Of a stretch of DNA of 64,000 nt, positions 32,705 to 40,652 are shown one piece after another. The stretch is from an uncultured Tateyamaria sp. (lineage in GTDB: Bacteria > Pseudomonadota > Alphaproteobacteria > Rhodobacterales > Rhodobacteraceae): contig NZ_CANNGP010000013.1 in assembly GCF_947504105.1 (NCBI RefSeq), forward strand, positions 1 to 64,000, written 5' to 3'. A program made the translations under genes and the position numbers. The notes under the pieces are model-generated. The model was not told where the DNA came from, did not search any database, and saw only the letters and a list, made by a program, of their open reading frames with translations. Every line of letters starts with the position of its first letter. The first letter of the stretch is position 1.

Positions 32705-33708
32705 GCGGCGGCTTCCTTGCGGCTGAGACCGGCGGCGGTCTCTTCGATCAGGTCAGACAGGCTGTCGCCACGGGCACGGGCGGCAAAGTTCAGAGCCATC
32801 CGGTGGATCAGAACAGGGCGGGCCATGTCGATGACATCTTCCGCCGAGGGGGCCAGGCGACCCTGCAAAAGCGCGCGGGCGCGGACGGCCAGCATCAAGG
32901 CTTGGGCCGCACGGGGGCCGGGCCCCCAGGCGACCGTCTCGCGTACCTTGTCGGACGCATCGGCCTCACCCGGCCGGAAGGCTCGCACCAGGTCCAGGAT
33001 CATCTCGACCACGCTGTCGCCCACAGGCATCCTGCGCAGCAAGGTTTGGGCCGCCAGCAATTCTTCGCCGGTGAATACGGCGGTTGATTGCGCGTCCTCT
33101 GTCCCGGTGGTGGCAATCAGGATATCTTTTTCTGTCTCGCGGTCGGGATAGAGCACATCGATCTGGACAAGGAAGCGGTCCAACTGCGCTTCGGGCAGGG
33201 GGTAGGTGCCTTCCTGCTCGATCGGGTTCTGCGTTGCTAGCACGTGGAAGGGTGTCCCCAGGGGACGGTCCTGTCCTGCGACGGTCACAGTCTTTTCCTG
33301 CATGGCCTGCAACAGGGCGGACTGGGTCCGGGGCGAAGCACGGTTGATCTCATCTGCCATCAAAAGCTGGCAGAACACCGGACCCGGTACAAAGCGGAAA
33401 GCACGTGTCCCATCCTCGGCCGTGTCCAGAACTTCCGATCCCAGAATGTCCGCTGGCATCAGGTCCGGGGTGAACTGGATGCGGTTGCCGTCCAGCCCCA
33501 TGACCGTGCTGAGTGTCTCGACCAGACGTGTCTTGCCCAGACCGGGCAGACCGATCAGCAGGCCGTGGCCGCCGCACAGCAGCGCGGTCAAGGTCAGGTC
33601 CACGACCCGTTCCTGCCCGATGAAGCGCTTGGTGATCGAGGCCTTGGCCTCTGCCAGCTTGTTGCCCAGCGTCTCGATTTCGGCAACAAGGTCCTCTGCT
33701 TCGGTCAT
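32701..33708 (-). CDS. moxR: MoxR-family AAA+ ATPase
   Basis: MoxR ATPases act as chaperones for metal-cofactor or vWA-protein maturation. The 335-residue product has Walker A in LLIGLPGLGKTRLVETL (near 50), Walker B in LLMADEINRASPRTQSA (near 115), sensor 1 in FHVLATQNPIEQEGTYPLPE (near 150), and the C-terminal lid domain. It is the first gene of the four-gene operon and is transcribed divergently from the DUF1285 gene across 57 bases, which must hold both promoters. The downstream neighbours DUF58 and DUF4159 are its usual partners. Confidence 0.93.
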   Translation of the reverse strand: MTEAEDLVAEIETLGNKLAEAKASITKRFIGQERVVDLTLTALLCGGHGLLIGLPGLGKTRLVETLSTVMGLDGNRIQFTPDLMPADILGSEVLDTAEDGTRAFRFVPGPVFCQLLMADEINRASPRTQSALLQAMQEKTVTVAGQDRPLGTPFHVLATQNPIEQEGTYPLPEAQLDRFLVQIDVLYPDRETEKDILIATTGTEDAQSTAVFTGEELLAAQTLLRRMPVGDSVVEMILDLVRAFRPGEADASDKVRETVAWGPGPRAAQALMLAVRARALLQGRLAPSAEDVIDMARPVLIHRMALNFAARARGDSLSDLIEETAAGLSRKEAAA

Positions 33709-33765
33709 GACATCTCTTTCATTCGGGATATATATTTCTGTACCAACCTATTCCCTCAATTGAGA

Positions 33766-34353
33766 ATGGCAAAACATATGAGCGGACAAAAAACCGTGAC
33801 ACCGGATGCAGATGGCCTTGTGGCGTCGATCACTGCTGCAAAAACACGCGGATTGCCGCCGGTACACCTTTGGAATCCACCCTTTTGCGGTGATCTGGAC
33901 ATGCGGATCGCACGGGACGGAACCTGGTTCTACCAAGGGACGCCCATAGGGCGACCGGGTCTGGTCAAGCTGTTTTCGTCCATTCTGAAGCGGGAGGAGG
34001 GGAAGTATTTTCTTGTTACTCCGGTTGAGAAGGTGGGAATCACCGTCGATGACGCCCCGTTTGTCGCCATCGATTTCGAGGTTGAGGGGACCAGCGAGAC
34101 GCAGGTTCTGACCTTTGTGACCCATGTAGATGATGTGGCCGTCGCCGGGCAGGATCATCCGATCCGCGTTGAACGCGACCCGGAGACCGGCGAACCATCC
34201 CCCTATATCCTAATCCGGGCGGACCTTGAGGCGCTGATCGATCGCAAGAGCTTTTACCGTGTCGTCGACCTCGGCACACATCACGACGGTTGGTTCGGGG
34301 TGTGGTCGGGTGGCCATTTCTTTGGAATCATCCCATCGGCTGAGCTGCCCTGA
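33766..34353 (+). CDS. DUF1285 domain protein
   Basis: A 195-residue cytoplasmic protein with the DUF1285 core: VHLWNPPFCGDLDMRIARDG, TWFYQGTPIGRPGLVKLFSS, LVTPVEKVGITVDDAPFVA, and the C-terminal YILIRADLEALIDRKSFYR. The crystal-defined family is a pair of small beta domains of unknown function. The start is placed at 33766 (MAKHMSGQ); an internal ATG at 33778 is equally possible because neither has a strong ribosome site. It is divergent from moxR, a neighbourhood often seen in related bacteria. Confidence 0.88.
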   Translation: MAKHMSGQKTVTPDADGLVASITAAKTRGLPPVHLWNPPFCGDLDMRIARDGTWFYQGTPIGRPGLVKLFSSILKREEGKYFLVTPVEKVGITVDDAPFVAIDFEVEGTSETQVLTFVTHVDDVAVAGQDHPIRVERDPETGEPSPYILIRADLEALIDRKSFYRVVDLGTHHDGWFGVWSGGHFFGIIPSAELP

Positions 34354-34360
34354 CGGACGG

Positions 34361-34379
34361 GGCGCAGGACACCTGCGCC
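34361..34379 (+). terminator. Perfect hairpin between convergent genes
   Basis: GGCGCAGG (34361-34368) pairs perfectly with CCTGCGCC (34372-34379) around an ACA loop, eight bases after the DUF1285 stop. There is no U run on either side, so it may be a weak bidirectional terminator or an mRNA-end stabiliser. Confidence 0.6.
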
Positions 34380-34404
34380 TCACCACCTGCACAGCCAGTG
34401 TGCA

Positions 34405-34770
34405 TCATTTCTGCTGCTCGGCCTCTACGTTCGCGTCATTTTGAAGCTGTAAGGCGGACGTGTCGTCCACCATTCGCTCGCGCATCAGCTTCATGCCCGT
34501 GGTCACGATCTGATCCTTGGTGCGCGCTTGGTCGACAAGCTGGCCACGCTTGAATCTGAAACGAACGCCGCCATCGTTGCAATGGATGGCAGCGACGCCA
34601 AACAGGTGGGTACCCTTTTTGCGTAAATCGGCAGCTCCTTGCGCGTTCCGATTTACAACCCGCCCGCTCGTCAGCGTGGGCCTATTGAGAAGCTTGATCC
34701 TGAACAGGTTCGTCGCGCTGCTGAGATACGGTGCAGGCAAGCGGCATTCAGTCTGCCTCACCTGCATCAT
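34405..34770 (-). CDS. Hypothetical protein downstream of the YjbR gene
   Basis: I do not recognise this frame. It gives about 121 residues if started at the ATG pair at 34770/34767, which overlaps the last bases of the YjbR gene. The distal two-thirds (KKGTHLFGVAAIHCNDGG to the stop at 34405) has balanced composition and codon choice like neighbouring real genes. It ends in a charged helical stretch (KLMRERMVDDTSALQLQND). The N-terminal third (RQTECRLPAPYLSSATN) looks less natural, so the true start may be internal or the gene may be a 5'-eroded fragment. No signal peptide or membrane segment is seen. Confidence 0.4.
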   Translation of the reverse strand: MMQVRQTECRLPAPYLSSATNLFRIKLLNRPTLTSGRVVNRNAQGAADLRKKGTHLFGVAAIHCNDGGVRFRFKRGQLVDQARTKDQIVTTGMKLMRERMVDDTSALQLQNDANVEAEQQK

Positions 34771-35104
34771 AGGCCTTGAGGAACCGCTTGGGCGCCATGT
34801 CCCGCCATGTGCTGCGCAGCCGCGCTTCGGCCCAGTTTGGATCGATCCGGCCCGCGGTAACAAGGAGGCAGCCAAACTTGGCGTAATGCGGGTGCAGGAT
34901 GAACGTGTCGGGATCGGCAGCCATCAGTGTCTCGCGTTCTTCGATGCTGCCCTTGAAGATGGCGGCTTCCACGCAGGGCGACCACCATGTCCACATCTTG
35001 CCGTGGGCCTTGAGGTTTTCGTTGCTCCAGCTTGTGGACACTTCGACTTTGGGCAAACCCAATGACAGGCCAAGAGTTTTGAGGTCTTCCCAAGTGTGGA
35101 TCAT
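34748..35104 (-). CDS. MmcQ/YjbR family DNA-binding protein
   Basis: A 118-residue protein of the MmcQ/YjbR family with a CyaY-like or double-wing DNA-binding fold. Signature parts are the N-terminal WEDLKTLGLSLGLPKVEVST, KAHGKMWTWWSPC (usually GKxF/W), TFILHPHYAKFGCLLV, and a C-terminal AEARLRSTWRDMAPKRFLKAY. Length is typical. It starts three bases after a possible 50-residue frame (35108-35260) and is followed by the overlapping hypothetical gene at 34405. Biological role is unknown; the DNA-binding label comes from the family. Confidence 0.85.
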   Translation of the reverse strand: MIHTWEDLKTLGLSLGLPKVEVSTSWSNENLKAHGKMWTWWSPCVEAAIFKGSIEERETLMAADPDTFILHPHYAKFGCLLVTAGRIDPNWAEARLRSTWRDMAPKRFLKAYDAGEAD

Positions 35105-35107
35105 GGT

Positions 35108-35260
35108 TTAACCTTTATTGTGCAAGGCATCCCGCAAATCTTGCATATCGTCTTCCCGGTTCCGCAGCAGCTTGGATGCTTTTTTGACCAGTCGTGCTGA
35201 CCGAGACGGTAACCCATTGTCACGGGTGTTGCTGTCAGGACCTGTCAGCAAAAGAAACAC
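35108..35260 (-). CDS. Possible small protein (50 residues) between two conserved genes
   Basis: A frame beginning GTG at 35260 and ending TAA at 35108 encodes about 50 residues: a short hydrophobic start (MFLLLTGPDSN) then a basic amphipathic helix (LVKKASKLLRNREDDMQDLR). Codon use is like that of the neighbours. It starts 24 bases after the HExxH protein's stop and ends three bases before the YjbR start, the spacing expected of an operon gene. I do not recognise a family. The GTG lacks a strong ribosome site, so the start is uncertain. Confidence 0.4.
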   Translation of the reverse strand: MFLLLTGPDSNTRDNGLPSRSARLVKKASKLLRNREDDMQDLRDALHNKG

Positions 35261-35284
35261 GGCATAGGCAAAGGCACGCGTTTC

Positions 35285-35815
35285 TTATCTGAGGTAACCT
35301 TGCCACCCGGCTTCTTCCGCGCCTTGCATTTGTAGCGCGCCGAAGCCTGTCGTGATGCAGTGCAGATCGGTCGACAGTTCCTCGGCCTCCGGTCCGCCGG
35401 GCATGTCGAGTGCGGTCACGTGCAGGCGGTGGTGCATCACTTCGTGCACGAGTGTGGACAGGAAGGCGCGCCTTTGGGTGATGGTTTCAGGGTAATAGGT
35501 AATGAGAGCCTGCGTGCCGTCGCTTTGCCACGTGCCGCCAACAGAAGAGAATTGTCCATATTGATGCCGGTATTCCGCAGGCAGCCCGTTCAACGGTGCG
35601 GCGACGATAACCTGATTTTCGATGCCAAGGTGCTTCTGGATGGCGTGGATCAGCGCTTGCGCGACCTCTTGGTGAGGGCCATTCGGTGCCGGGAAGTTGG
35701 ACTTGGTCACATGAATGGCGCGCGTGCTGGGTGTGAGCAGGTGGTTGTCGATGGCCCAGAAGAAAGAGTCGATGACCCAGTCTTGGGTGTCTTCGTCTAT
35801 GCGCAGGCCGAACAT
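35285..35815 (-). CDS. Putative zinc metallopeptidase-like protein (HExxH)
   Basis: A 176-residue protein with one clear zincin motif, LSTLVHEVMHHRLHV near residue 125, where HEVMH supplies two zinc ligands and the active-site Glu. A third ligand may come from the following Glu-rich segment PEAEELSTDLHC. There is no signal peptide, so it is cytoplasmic or non-classically located. The N-terminal part (DSFFWAIDNHLL) is of the kind seen in SprT-like or uncharacterised conserved proteins. It appears to lead a small minus-strand group with the 50-residue frame and the YjbR gene. The substrate is unknown. Confidence 0.6.
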   Translation of the reverse strand: MFGLRIDEDTQDWVIDSFFWAIDNHLLTPSTRAIHVTKSNFPAPNGPHQEVAQALIHAIQKHLGIENQVIVAAPLNGLPAEYRHQYGQFSSVGGTWQSDGTQALITYYPETITQRRAFLSTLVHEVMHHRLHVTALDMPGGPEAEELSTDLHCITTGFGALQMQGAEEAGWQGYLR

Positions 35816-35854
35816 GGTATTTCCGAAGGAATGGGTGCCATGCCTATCATGAAC

Positions 35855-36277
35855 TTACGGGGCAGGCGGGATTGATTGCAAATCAGGTGCCACGAAGGCG
35901 GCGCGCGCTGTGTCGGAGAACAGGGTGTCCTTGTGGTAGTGGGTTAGCATGATCCGCGTGTCGAGCAGGCGGTCATCCTGTTTCAGGAAGCTGTCGAAGG
36001 AGGCCGCTGGCGTCGCCTTGTCCATGAAATATGCGACCGCCATCAGCCACGAGCGGGTGAGTGTTTCGTGGTATTTGTCAGCAGGTACGCCGTTGCGTTT
36101 CAGGAAGGCGTGGAGCGCTGCGCGCATCCGGGGCATGGCGGCATCGATCGGCCCTTCGCAGAGGTAGACATAGGCCTGTCGCAGGTGGGCGCGGCGGTTG
36201 AAGTCATCCGGCGCGACGCGCCCTGCGTCGAACTGGTCGCGGAAGGTCAGGTCGTCCGGTGCGGGCATCATGGTCAT
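35855..36277 (-). CDS. Conserved hypothetical protein
   Basis: A 140-residue alpha-helical protein beginning MTMMPAPDDLTFRDQFDAG. The ATG at 36277 is chosen because AGGAG lies seven bases upstream; an in-frame upstream extension into the polA 3' end has no ribosome site. Conserved-looking patches include FNRRAHLRQAYVYL, KYHETLTRSWLMAVAYFMD and LLTHYHKD-like ending MLTHYHKDTLFSDTARAAFV. I recognise the pattern as a widespread uncharacterised bacterial family but cannot name a function. No membrane segment or cofactor motif is seen. It follows polA by 16 bases on the same strand and may be co-transcribed. Confidence 0.7.
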   Translation of the reverse strand: MTMMPAPDDLTFRDQFDAGRVAPDDFNRRAHLRQAYVYLCEGPIDAAMPRMRAALHAFLKRNGVPADKYHETLTRSWLMAVAYFMDKATPAASFDSFLKQDDRLLDTRIMLTHYHKDTLFSDTARAAFVAPDLQSIPPAP

Positions 36278-36293
36278 GTTGGGCTCCTTTCCG

Positions 36294-39086
36294 TCAGTGC
36301 GCTTCGGCCCAGTTTTGCCCCTGACCTGCATCCACCGTCAACTTCACGTCGAGATGCACGACGGGGTCATTGGCGCTTTCCATGACCCCCTTTGCCACGC
36401 CGATCAGGTCGTCGACTGCGGCGTCTTCCACTTCAAAGAGAAGTTCGTCGTGCACTTGCAGCAGCATAGCGGCGGGTATGTTCTTGATCGCCTCGGGCAT
36501 GCGGATCATGGCACGGCGAATGACATCTGCGGCGGTGCCTTGGATGGGTGCGTTGATCGCGGCGCGTGCGGCGAAGCCTGCGCGGGGGCCTTTGGAGGCG
36601 ATCTCGGGCGTGTGGATCTTACGCCCGAACAGCGTCTGGACGTAGCCGTGTTCCTTGGCGAACGCCTTGGTGTCGTCCATGTAGGTGCGGATGCCGGGGA
36701 AGCGTTCGAAATAGCGGTCGATGAAGCCCTGCGCCTCGGACCGCGGGATGCGCAGGTTGCGCGCGAGGCCGAAGCCCGAGATGCCGTAGATAACGCCGAA
36801 GTTGATTGCCTTGGCTTGGCGGCGGATTTCCGGGGTCATTTCGTCGAGCGGCACGTCGAACATTTCCGAGGCCGTGAGCGCGTGGATGTCGATGCCTTCG
36901 GCAAAGGCCTGTTTCAGTTCCGGGATGTCGGCGATGTGGGCGAGGATGCGCAGCTCGATTTGGCTGTAGTCTAGCGCGACGAGTGTTTTGCCGGGTTCCG
37001 AGACGAAGGCCTCGCGGATGCGCCGTCCTTCCTCTGTCCGGATCGGGATGTTTTGCAGGTTCGGGTCGGTTGAGGCCAGCCGCCCGGTGGACGCGCCGGC
37101 GATGGAGTAGGAGGTGTGCACGCGACCTGTATCGGTGTTGATGTGGTCCTGCAGCGCGTCGGTGTAGGTGGATTTCAACTTCGACAGTTGCCGCCAGTCC
37201 AGCACGCGGGCGGGCAGCTCGTGTTCGGTCGCGAGGTCTTCGAGTACGTCGGCGCCCGTGGCATAAGCCCCGGTCTTGCCCTTCTTGCCACCTTCGATGC
37301 TCATTTCATCGAACAGGATTTCGCCAAGTTGCATGGGGCTACCGACGTTGAATTTACGGCCTGCGAGTTCGTAGATTTCATCCTCCAGCCCCGCCATTTT
37401 CTGGGCAAAGGCGTTTGACATGCGCGAAAGCGTGTCGCGGTCGACCTTGATACCGGACCGTTCCATGCCTGCCAGTACATGCACCATGGGCCGCTCAAGC
37501 GTTTCGTAGACTTTCGTGACTTGTACGCGGTGGAGTTGCGGTTTGAACTGCTGCCAGAGGCGCAGCGTAATGTCGGCGTCTTCGGCGGCATATTTCACCG
37601 CGTCTTCGAGCGGGACTTGGTCGAAGGTTTTGGCCGACTTGCCGGAGCCGAGAAGCGGTTTGATCGGGATCGGCGTGTGGCCAAGATAGCGTTCGCTGAG
37701 CGTGTCCATGCCGTGATTGTGCAGCCCGCCGTGCATAGCGTAGGACAGGAGCATTGTGTCGTCGATGGGCGCCACGTCGATGTTCAGACGGGCAAAGATC
37801 TTGGCGTCGTATTTCATGTTCTGGCCGATCTTGAGGATGCTGTCGTCCTCAAGCACGGGTTTCAGCATTTCGAGCGCCTGTTCGAAGGGCATCTGCCCTT
37901 CAGCAAGATCGTCAGAGCCAAAGAGGTCATCGCCGCCTTGCTTGTGCGTCAGCGGAATGTAGCAGGCATGGCCGGGGTTCACGGCCAGTGAGATACCCAC
38001 CAGATCGGCGATCATTTCATTGAGGCCGGTGGTTTCGGTGTCCACCGCGACGTATCCGCGTTCATAGATCAGGTCGATCCAGGTTTGCAGCTGGTCGGCG
38101 TTCTGCACGTGCTCGTAGGTGGCATCGTCAAAGCTGGGCGCTTCGGGCGCGTCCTGCGCCGCAGGTGCCGGTTCCCTGATCTCGGGCGCTTCGACGCCAA
38201 GCTGATCGGCGATGCGCTTGGTCAGGGTGCGGAATTCCATTTCCGCGAGGAATGGCATCAGTTGATTCGGTTTCGGGTCCTGCACCTCAAGATCGTCGAG
38301 CGTGAAGTCGAGGGGCGTGTTTTCGTCGAGACGAACAAGGTCTCGCGACAGGCGGATCTGGTCGGCGTGGTCGATCAGGGTCTGGCGACGCTTGGGTTGC
38401 TTGATCTCTTCGGCGCGTTCAAGCAGCGCGTCGAGATCGCCATATTCGTTGATCAGGAGGGCGGCTGTTTTGACGCCAATGCCTGGCGCGCCGGGCACGT
38501 TGTCGACGGAGTCTCCGGCAAGCGCCTGCACGTCCACCACGCGGTCGGGGAAAACGCCGAATTTCTCGAACACGCCGTCGCGGTCGATGCGGGCGTTCTT
38601 CATGGCGTCCAGCATTTCGACCCCGTCGCCCACAAGCTGCATCAGGTCCTTGTCCGAGCTGATGATGGTGACGCGGCCCCCTGCCGCGCGCGCCTCAACG
38701 GCGAGGGTGGCGATGATGTCGTCGGCCTCGTACCCTTCTTTTTCCTTGCAAGCGATGTTGAATGCTTCGGTCGCAGTACGGGTCAGTGGGATCTGCGGAC
38801 GCAGGTCTTCGGGCATAGCCTCGCGGTTGGCCTTGTACTGGTCGTACATGTCGTTGCGGAAGGTGTGGCTGCCCTTGTCAAAGATCACGGCCACATGCGT
38901 GGGCGCGTCGGGGCCGTGGTTCCCTTCGACATATTTGTAAAGCATGTTGCAAAACCCACTGACAGCCCCGATAGGGAGGCCATCGGACTTCCGGGTCAGC
39001 GATGGCAGCGCATGGTAGGCGCGAAAGATAAAGGCCGAGCCATCGATCAGATGTAGGTGACACCCTTTGCCAAACGCCATGTTCAT
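36294..39086 (-). CDS. polA: DNA polymerase I
   Basis: Replication and repair polymerase of 930 residues. The N-terminal 5'-3' exonuclease has DGSAFIFRAYHALP, FDKGSHTFRNDMYDQYKANR and EADDIIATLA. The 3'-5' proofreading domain retains its acids (YVAVDTETTGLNEMIADLV near 365 and YAAEDADITLRL). The polymerase domain shows motif A LVALDYSQIELRILAHI, motif B RRQAKAINFGVIYGISGFG and motif C LLQVHDELLFEVED. The ATG at 39086 (MNMAFGKGC) is preferred because a G-rich ribosome site precedes it; an upstream in-frame extension is less likely. The gene looks complete. Confidence 0.97.
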   Translation of the reverse strand: MNMAFGKGCHLHLIDGSAFIFRAYHALPSLTRKSDGLPIGAVSGFCNMLYKYVEGNHGPDAPTHVAVIFDKGSHTFRNDMYDQYKANREAMPEDLRPQIPLTRTATEAFNIACKEKEGYEADDIIATLAVEARAAGGRVTIISSDKDLMQLVGDGVEMLDAMKNARIDRDGVFEKFGVFPDRVVDVQALAGDSVDNVPGAPGIGVKTAALLINEYGDLDALLERAEEIKQPKRRQTLIDHADQIRLSRDLVRLDENTPLDFTLDDLEVQDPKPNQLMPFLAEMEFRTLTKRIADQLGVEAPEIREPAPAAQDAPEAPSFDDATYEHVQNADQLQTWIDLIYERGYVAVDTETTGLNEMIADLVGISLAVNPGHACYIPLTHKQGGDDLFGSDDLAEGQMPFEQALEMLKPVLEDDSILKIGQNMKYDAKIFARLNIDVAPIDDTMLLSYAMHGGLHNHGMDTLSERYLGHTPIPIKPLLGSGKSAKTFDQVPLEDAVKYAAEDADITLRLWQQFKPQLHRVQVTKVYETLERPMVHVLAGMERSGIKVDRDTLSRMSNAFAQKMAGLEDEIYELAGRKFNVGSPMQLGEILFDEMSIEGGKKGKTGAYATGADVLEDLATEHELPARVLDWRQLSKLKSTYTDALQDHINTDTGRVHTSYSIAGASTGRLASTDPNLQNIPIRTEEGRRIREAFVSEPGKTLVALDYSQIELRILAHIADIPELKQAFAEGIDIHALTASEMFDVPLDEMTPEIRRQAKAINFGVIYGISGFGLARNLRIPRSEAQGFIDRYFERFPGIRTYMDDTKAFAKEHGYVQTLFGRKIHTPEIASKGPRAGFAARAAINAPIQGTAADVIRRAMIRMPEAIKNIPAAMLLQVHDELLFEVEDAAVDDLIGVAKGVMESANDPVVHLDVKLTVDAGQGQNWAEAH

Positions 39087-39185
39087 CGCCCCCTTGGTTT
39101 TTTCAGTGTTTGCGTGATGTGCCACGATTCCGGAAAAGGGGAAAGCACAAGCGTTTTGTTAACCCGGATTTGCCACAAACCGGGC

Positions 39186-39935
39186 ATGACAGCGATGAAC
39201 CGTTTAGGCGATGTTACTGACGTATTGGGCCAGCAGTCGGGGGCCACTGGTATCGCGGCCCGTGTCGAACTGTTGCGGGCCGTTGATATGATCCGTTCCC
39301 ATTGCGCACGGGCGACCTTGTATTGCGCCGCGGGGCTGCTGTTTAATGACCCCGCTGATCACAAGGCCTGCATCGCTGGCATCGACCGCGCCATGCCGGG
39401 TGCACATGCCGGGATGCGCCTGTTGTCTGGCGGGCAGGTTGAGCGGGGTATCGATCCCGTCGCACTGGCGTGGTTACGCGAAACCGTGGCGGACATGTCG
39501 GACAGTGTTGCGCAGATGGGTCAGTTCGTGGCCGCGGTATCAGATTTGGCAGGGGCGTTCACGGCTGGAACCTGTACGCCACAACATTTGCGTGACGTCA
39601 CCCGTTTCGCCGCGGGTGCGTTCAACGAACATTTTGCCAAACTGGTCAATCGGCTGAGTGAGCATTTGCACAGCGATAGGGTTGTACGTCGCACAACGGC
39701 CAACCAGACGGGCGCAGATGCCCGCAACGCGTTGCAAGAGATCAGCGAGATTTCACGGAATGTCGGATTGATCGCCATCAACGCATCCATCGAGGCGGCG
39801 CATGTTGGGGAACAGGGGCGTGGCTTTGCTGTCATCGCCGCAGAGATTCGCGAGTTGTCTGAAAAGATCGAGCATGCCAATGCCCGCGTACAGTCTCAGG
39901 TAGACGCATTGATCCACCAGGTGATCGACGACTGA
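39186..39935 (+). CDS. Soluble methyl-accepting chemotaxis-like signalling protein
   Basis: A 249-residue cytoplasmic protein. The C-terminal third contains an MCP signalling hairpin, EISRNVGLIAINASIEAAHV followed by GEQGRGFAVIAAEIRELSEK, with the highly conserved glutamates and the tip sequence used to contact CheA/CheW. The N-terminal part is alpha-helical (AARVELLRAVDMIRSHCARA) with no PAS, HAMP or membrane segment. It is about half the length of a usual receptor. No che gene is present in the window. It could be a cytosolic receptor or a non-chemotactic signalling protein. It is divergent from polA across about 100 bases. Confidence 0.75.
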   Translation: MTAMNRLGDVTDVLGQQSGATGIAARVELLRAVDMIRSHCARATLYCAAGLLFNDPADHKACIAGIDRAMPGAHAGMRLLSGGQVERGIDPVALAWLRETVADMSDSVAQMGQFVAAVSDLAGAFTAGTCTPQHLRDVTRFAAGAFNEHFAKLVNRLSEHLHSDRVVRRTTANQTGADARNALQEISEISRNVGLIAINASIEAAHVGEQGRGFAVIAAEIRELSEKIEHANARVQSQVDALIHQVIDD

Positions 39936-39939
39936 CCGC

Positions 39940-40116
39940 TTAGCTGTCAGCCTTGTCTGCGTATACATACTTGCAGTCGCAATAGGCGCATTCGACCCAA
40001 CCGGTATCTTCGGGAATCTGCAGCCAGACCCGTGGGTGCCCCAATGGCCCTTCGCCCCCGTCACAAGCCACGCGGTGGCTGTGGACCGTCTTGATTTCGG
40101 GCGCTTCGATGGTCAT
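39940..40116 (-). CDS. CHCC zinc-finger domain protein (NDUFS6-like)
   Basis: A 58-residue protein beginning [20 protein letters not shown] and ending [16 protein letters not shown]. The pattern C...[20 protein letters not shown] matches zf-CHCC (PF10276), with ligands Cys18, His27, Cys43 and Cys46 in a CHCC arrangement. The mitochondrial relative is the complex I subunit NDUFS6, which helps cofactor or assembly steps. In alphaproteobacteria a standalone copy is common. It is four bases from the convergent MCP-like gene's stop and was identified by direct translation because it is short. Confidence 0.85.
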   Translation of the reverse strand: MTIEAPEIKTVHSHRVACDGGEGPLGHPRVWLQIPEDTGWVECAYCDCKYVYADKADS

Positions 40117-40184
40117 GTCTGGTATCCTTGGTTGGGGCGCGTGCGCCCGCTTTTATGGGCTAAGGGCGTAGGCCACACAAGAGG

Positions 40185-40652
40185 TTACACACCCCGATCG
40201 ATACGAGCCTGATAACAATTGTTGCGGGCAGACCGCACATGGATATAGGCCACATTCGGATCTGCAAAGATGGCCGTTAAACGGGTTTGGATATCAGTCG
40301 TGGGCGTGATCGCCCCGGTGCCGTAGACGATGCGGTCGTCTGCCGAATACCCTTTGATCAAATAGTCGGGCGAGGTGGTCAGAATCTCTGGCAGATCTGT
40401 GCCGCCGCCGCGGGGGCAATCATCGGCACAGAGAAAGATCGGGCCCACCTCGGCATAGGGGTGGGTGCCCTCAAACGGCTTGTGTGCGAGCACTAGCATC
40501 TCTTCTCCTGCCGAAATGTCGCACAGGCAATGGCGGCAGGGGTTACCTGCACCGTCTGAAATCTTGCGCTCGGGCCGGTTGCCAAAGGCATCCGGGCCGC
40601 CTGCGCGGTAGGCTTGGACAGTATCTGTCGGAAGTGCTGTAAAAACCGTCAT
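40185..40652 (-). CDS. DUF1203 family protein, copy 2
   Basis: A 155-residue cytoplasmic protein with the DUF1203 pattern: N-terminal FTALPTDTVQAYRAGGPDAF, a cysteine patch CRHCLCDISAGEEML, HPYAEVGPIFLCADDC, SPDYLIKGYSADDRIVYGTG, and the C-terminal HVRSARNNCYQARIDRG. The repeated Cys/His suggest a bound metal but this is not established. It is the second of two tandem copies; its ATG overlaps the stop of the first copy (ATGA, 40649-40652), so they are co-translated. Function is unknown. Confidence 0.85.
   Translation of the reverse strand: MTVFTALPTDTVQAYRAGGPDAFGNRPERKISDGAGNPCRHCLCDISAGEEMLVLAHKPFEGTHPYAEVGPIFLCADDCPRGGGTDLPEILTTSPDYLIKGYSADDRIVYGTGAITPTTDIQTRLTAIFADPNVAYIHVRSARNNCYQARIDRGV

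Noticed and set aside
33244-33765. N-terminal extension of the DUF1285 gene by 174 codons
   Set aside because: This part lies antisense within moxR and its sequence is unlike the family; the domain begins at 33766.
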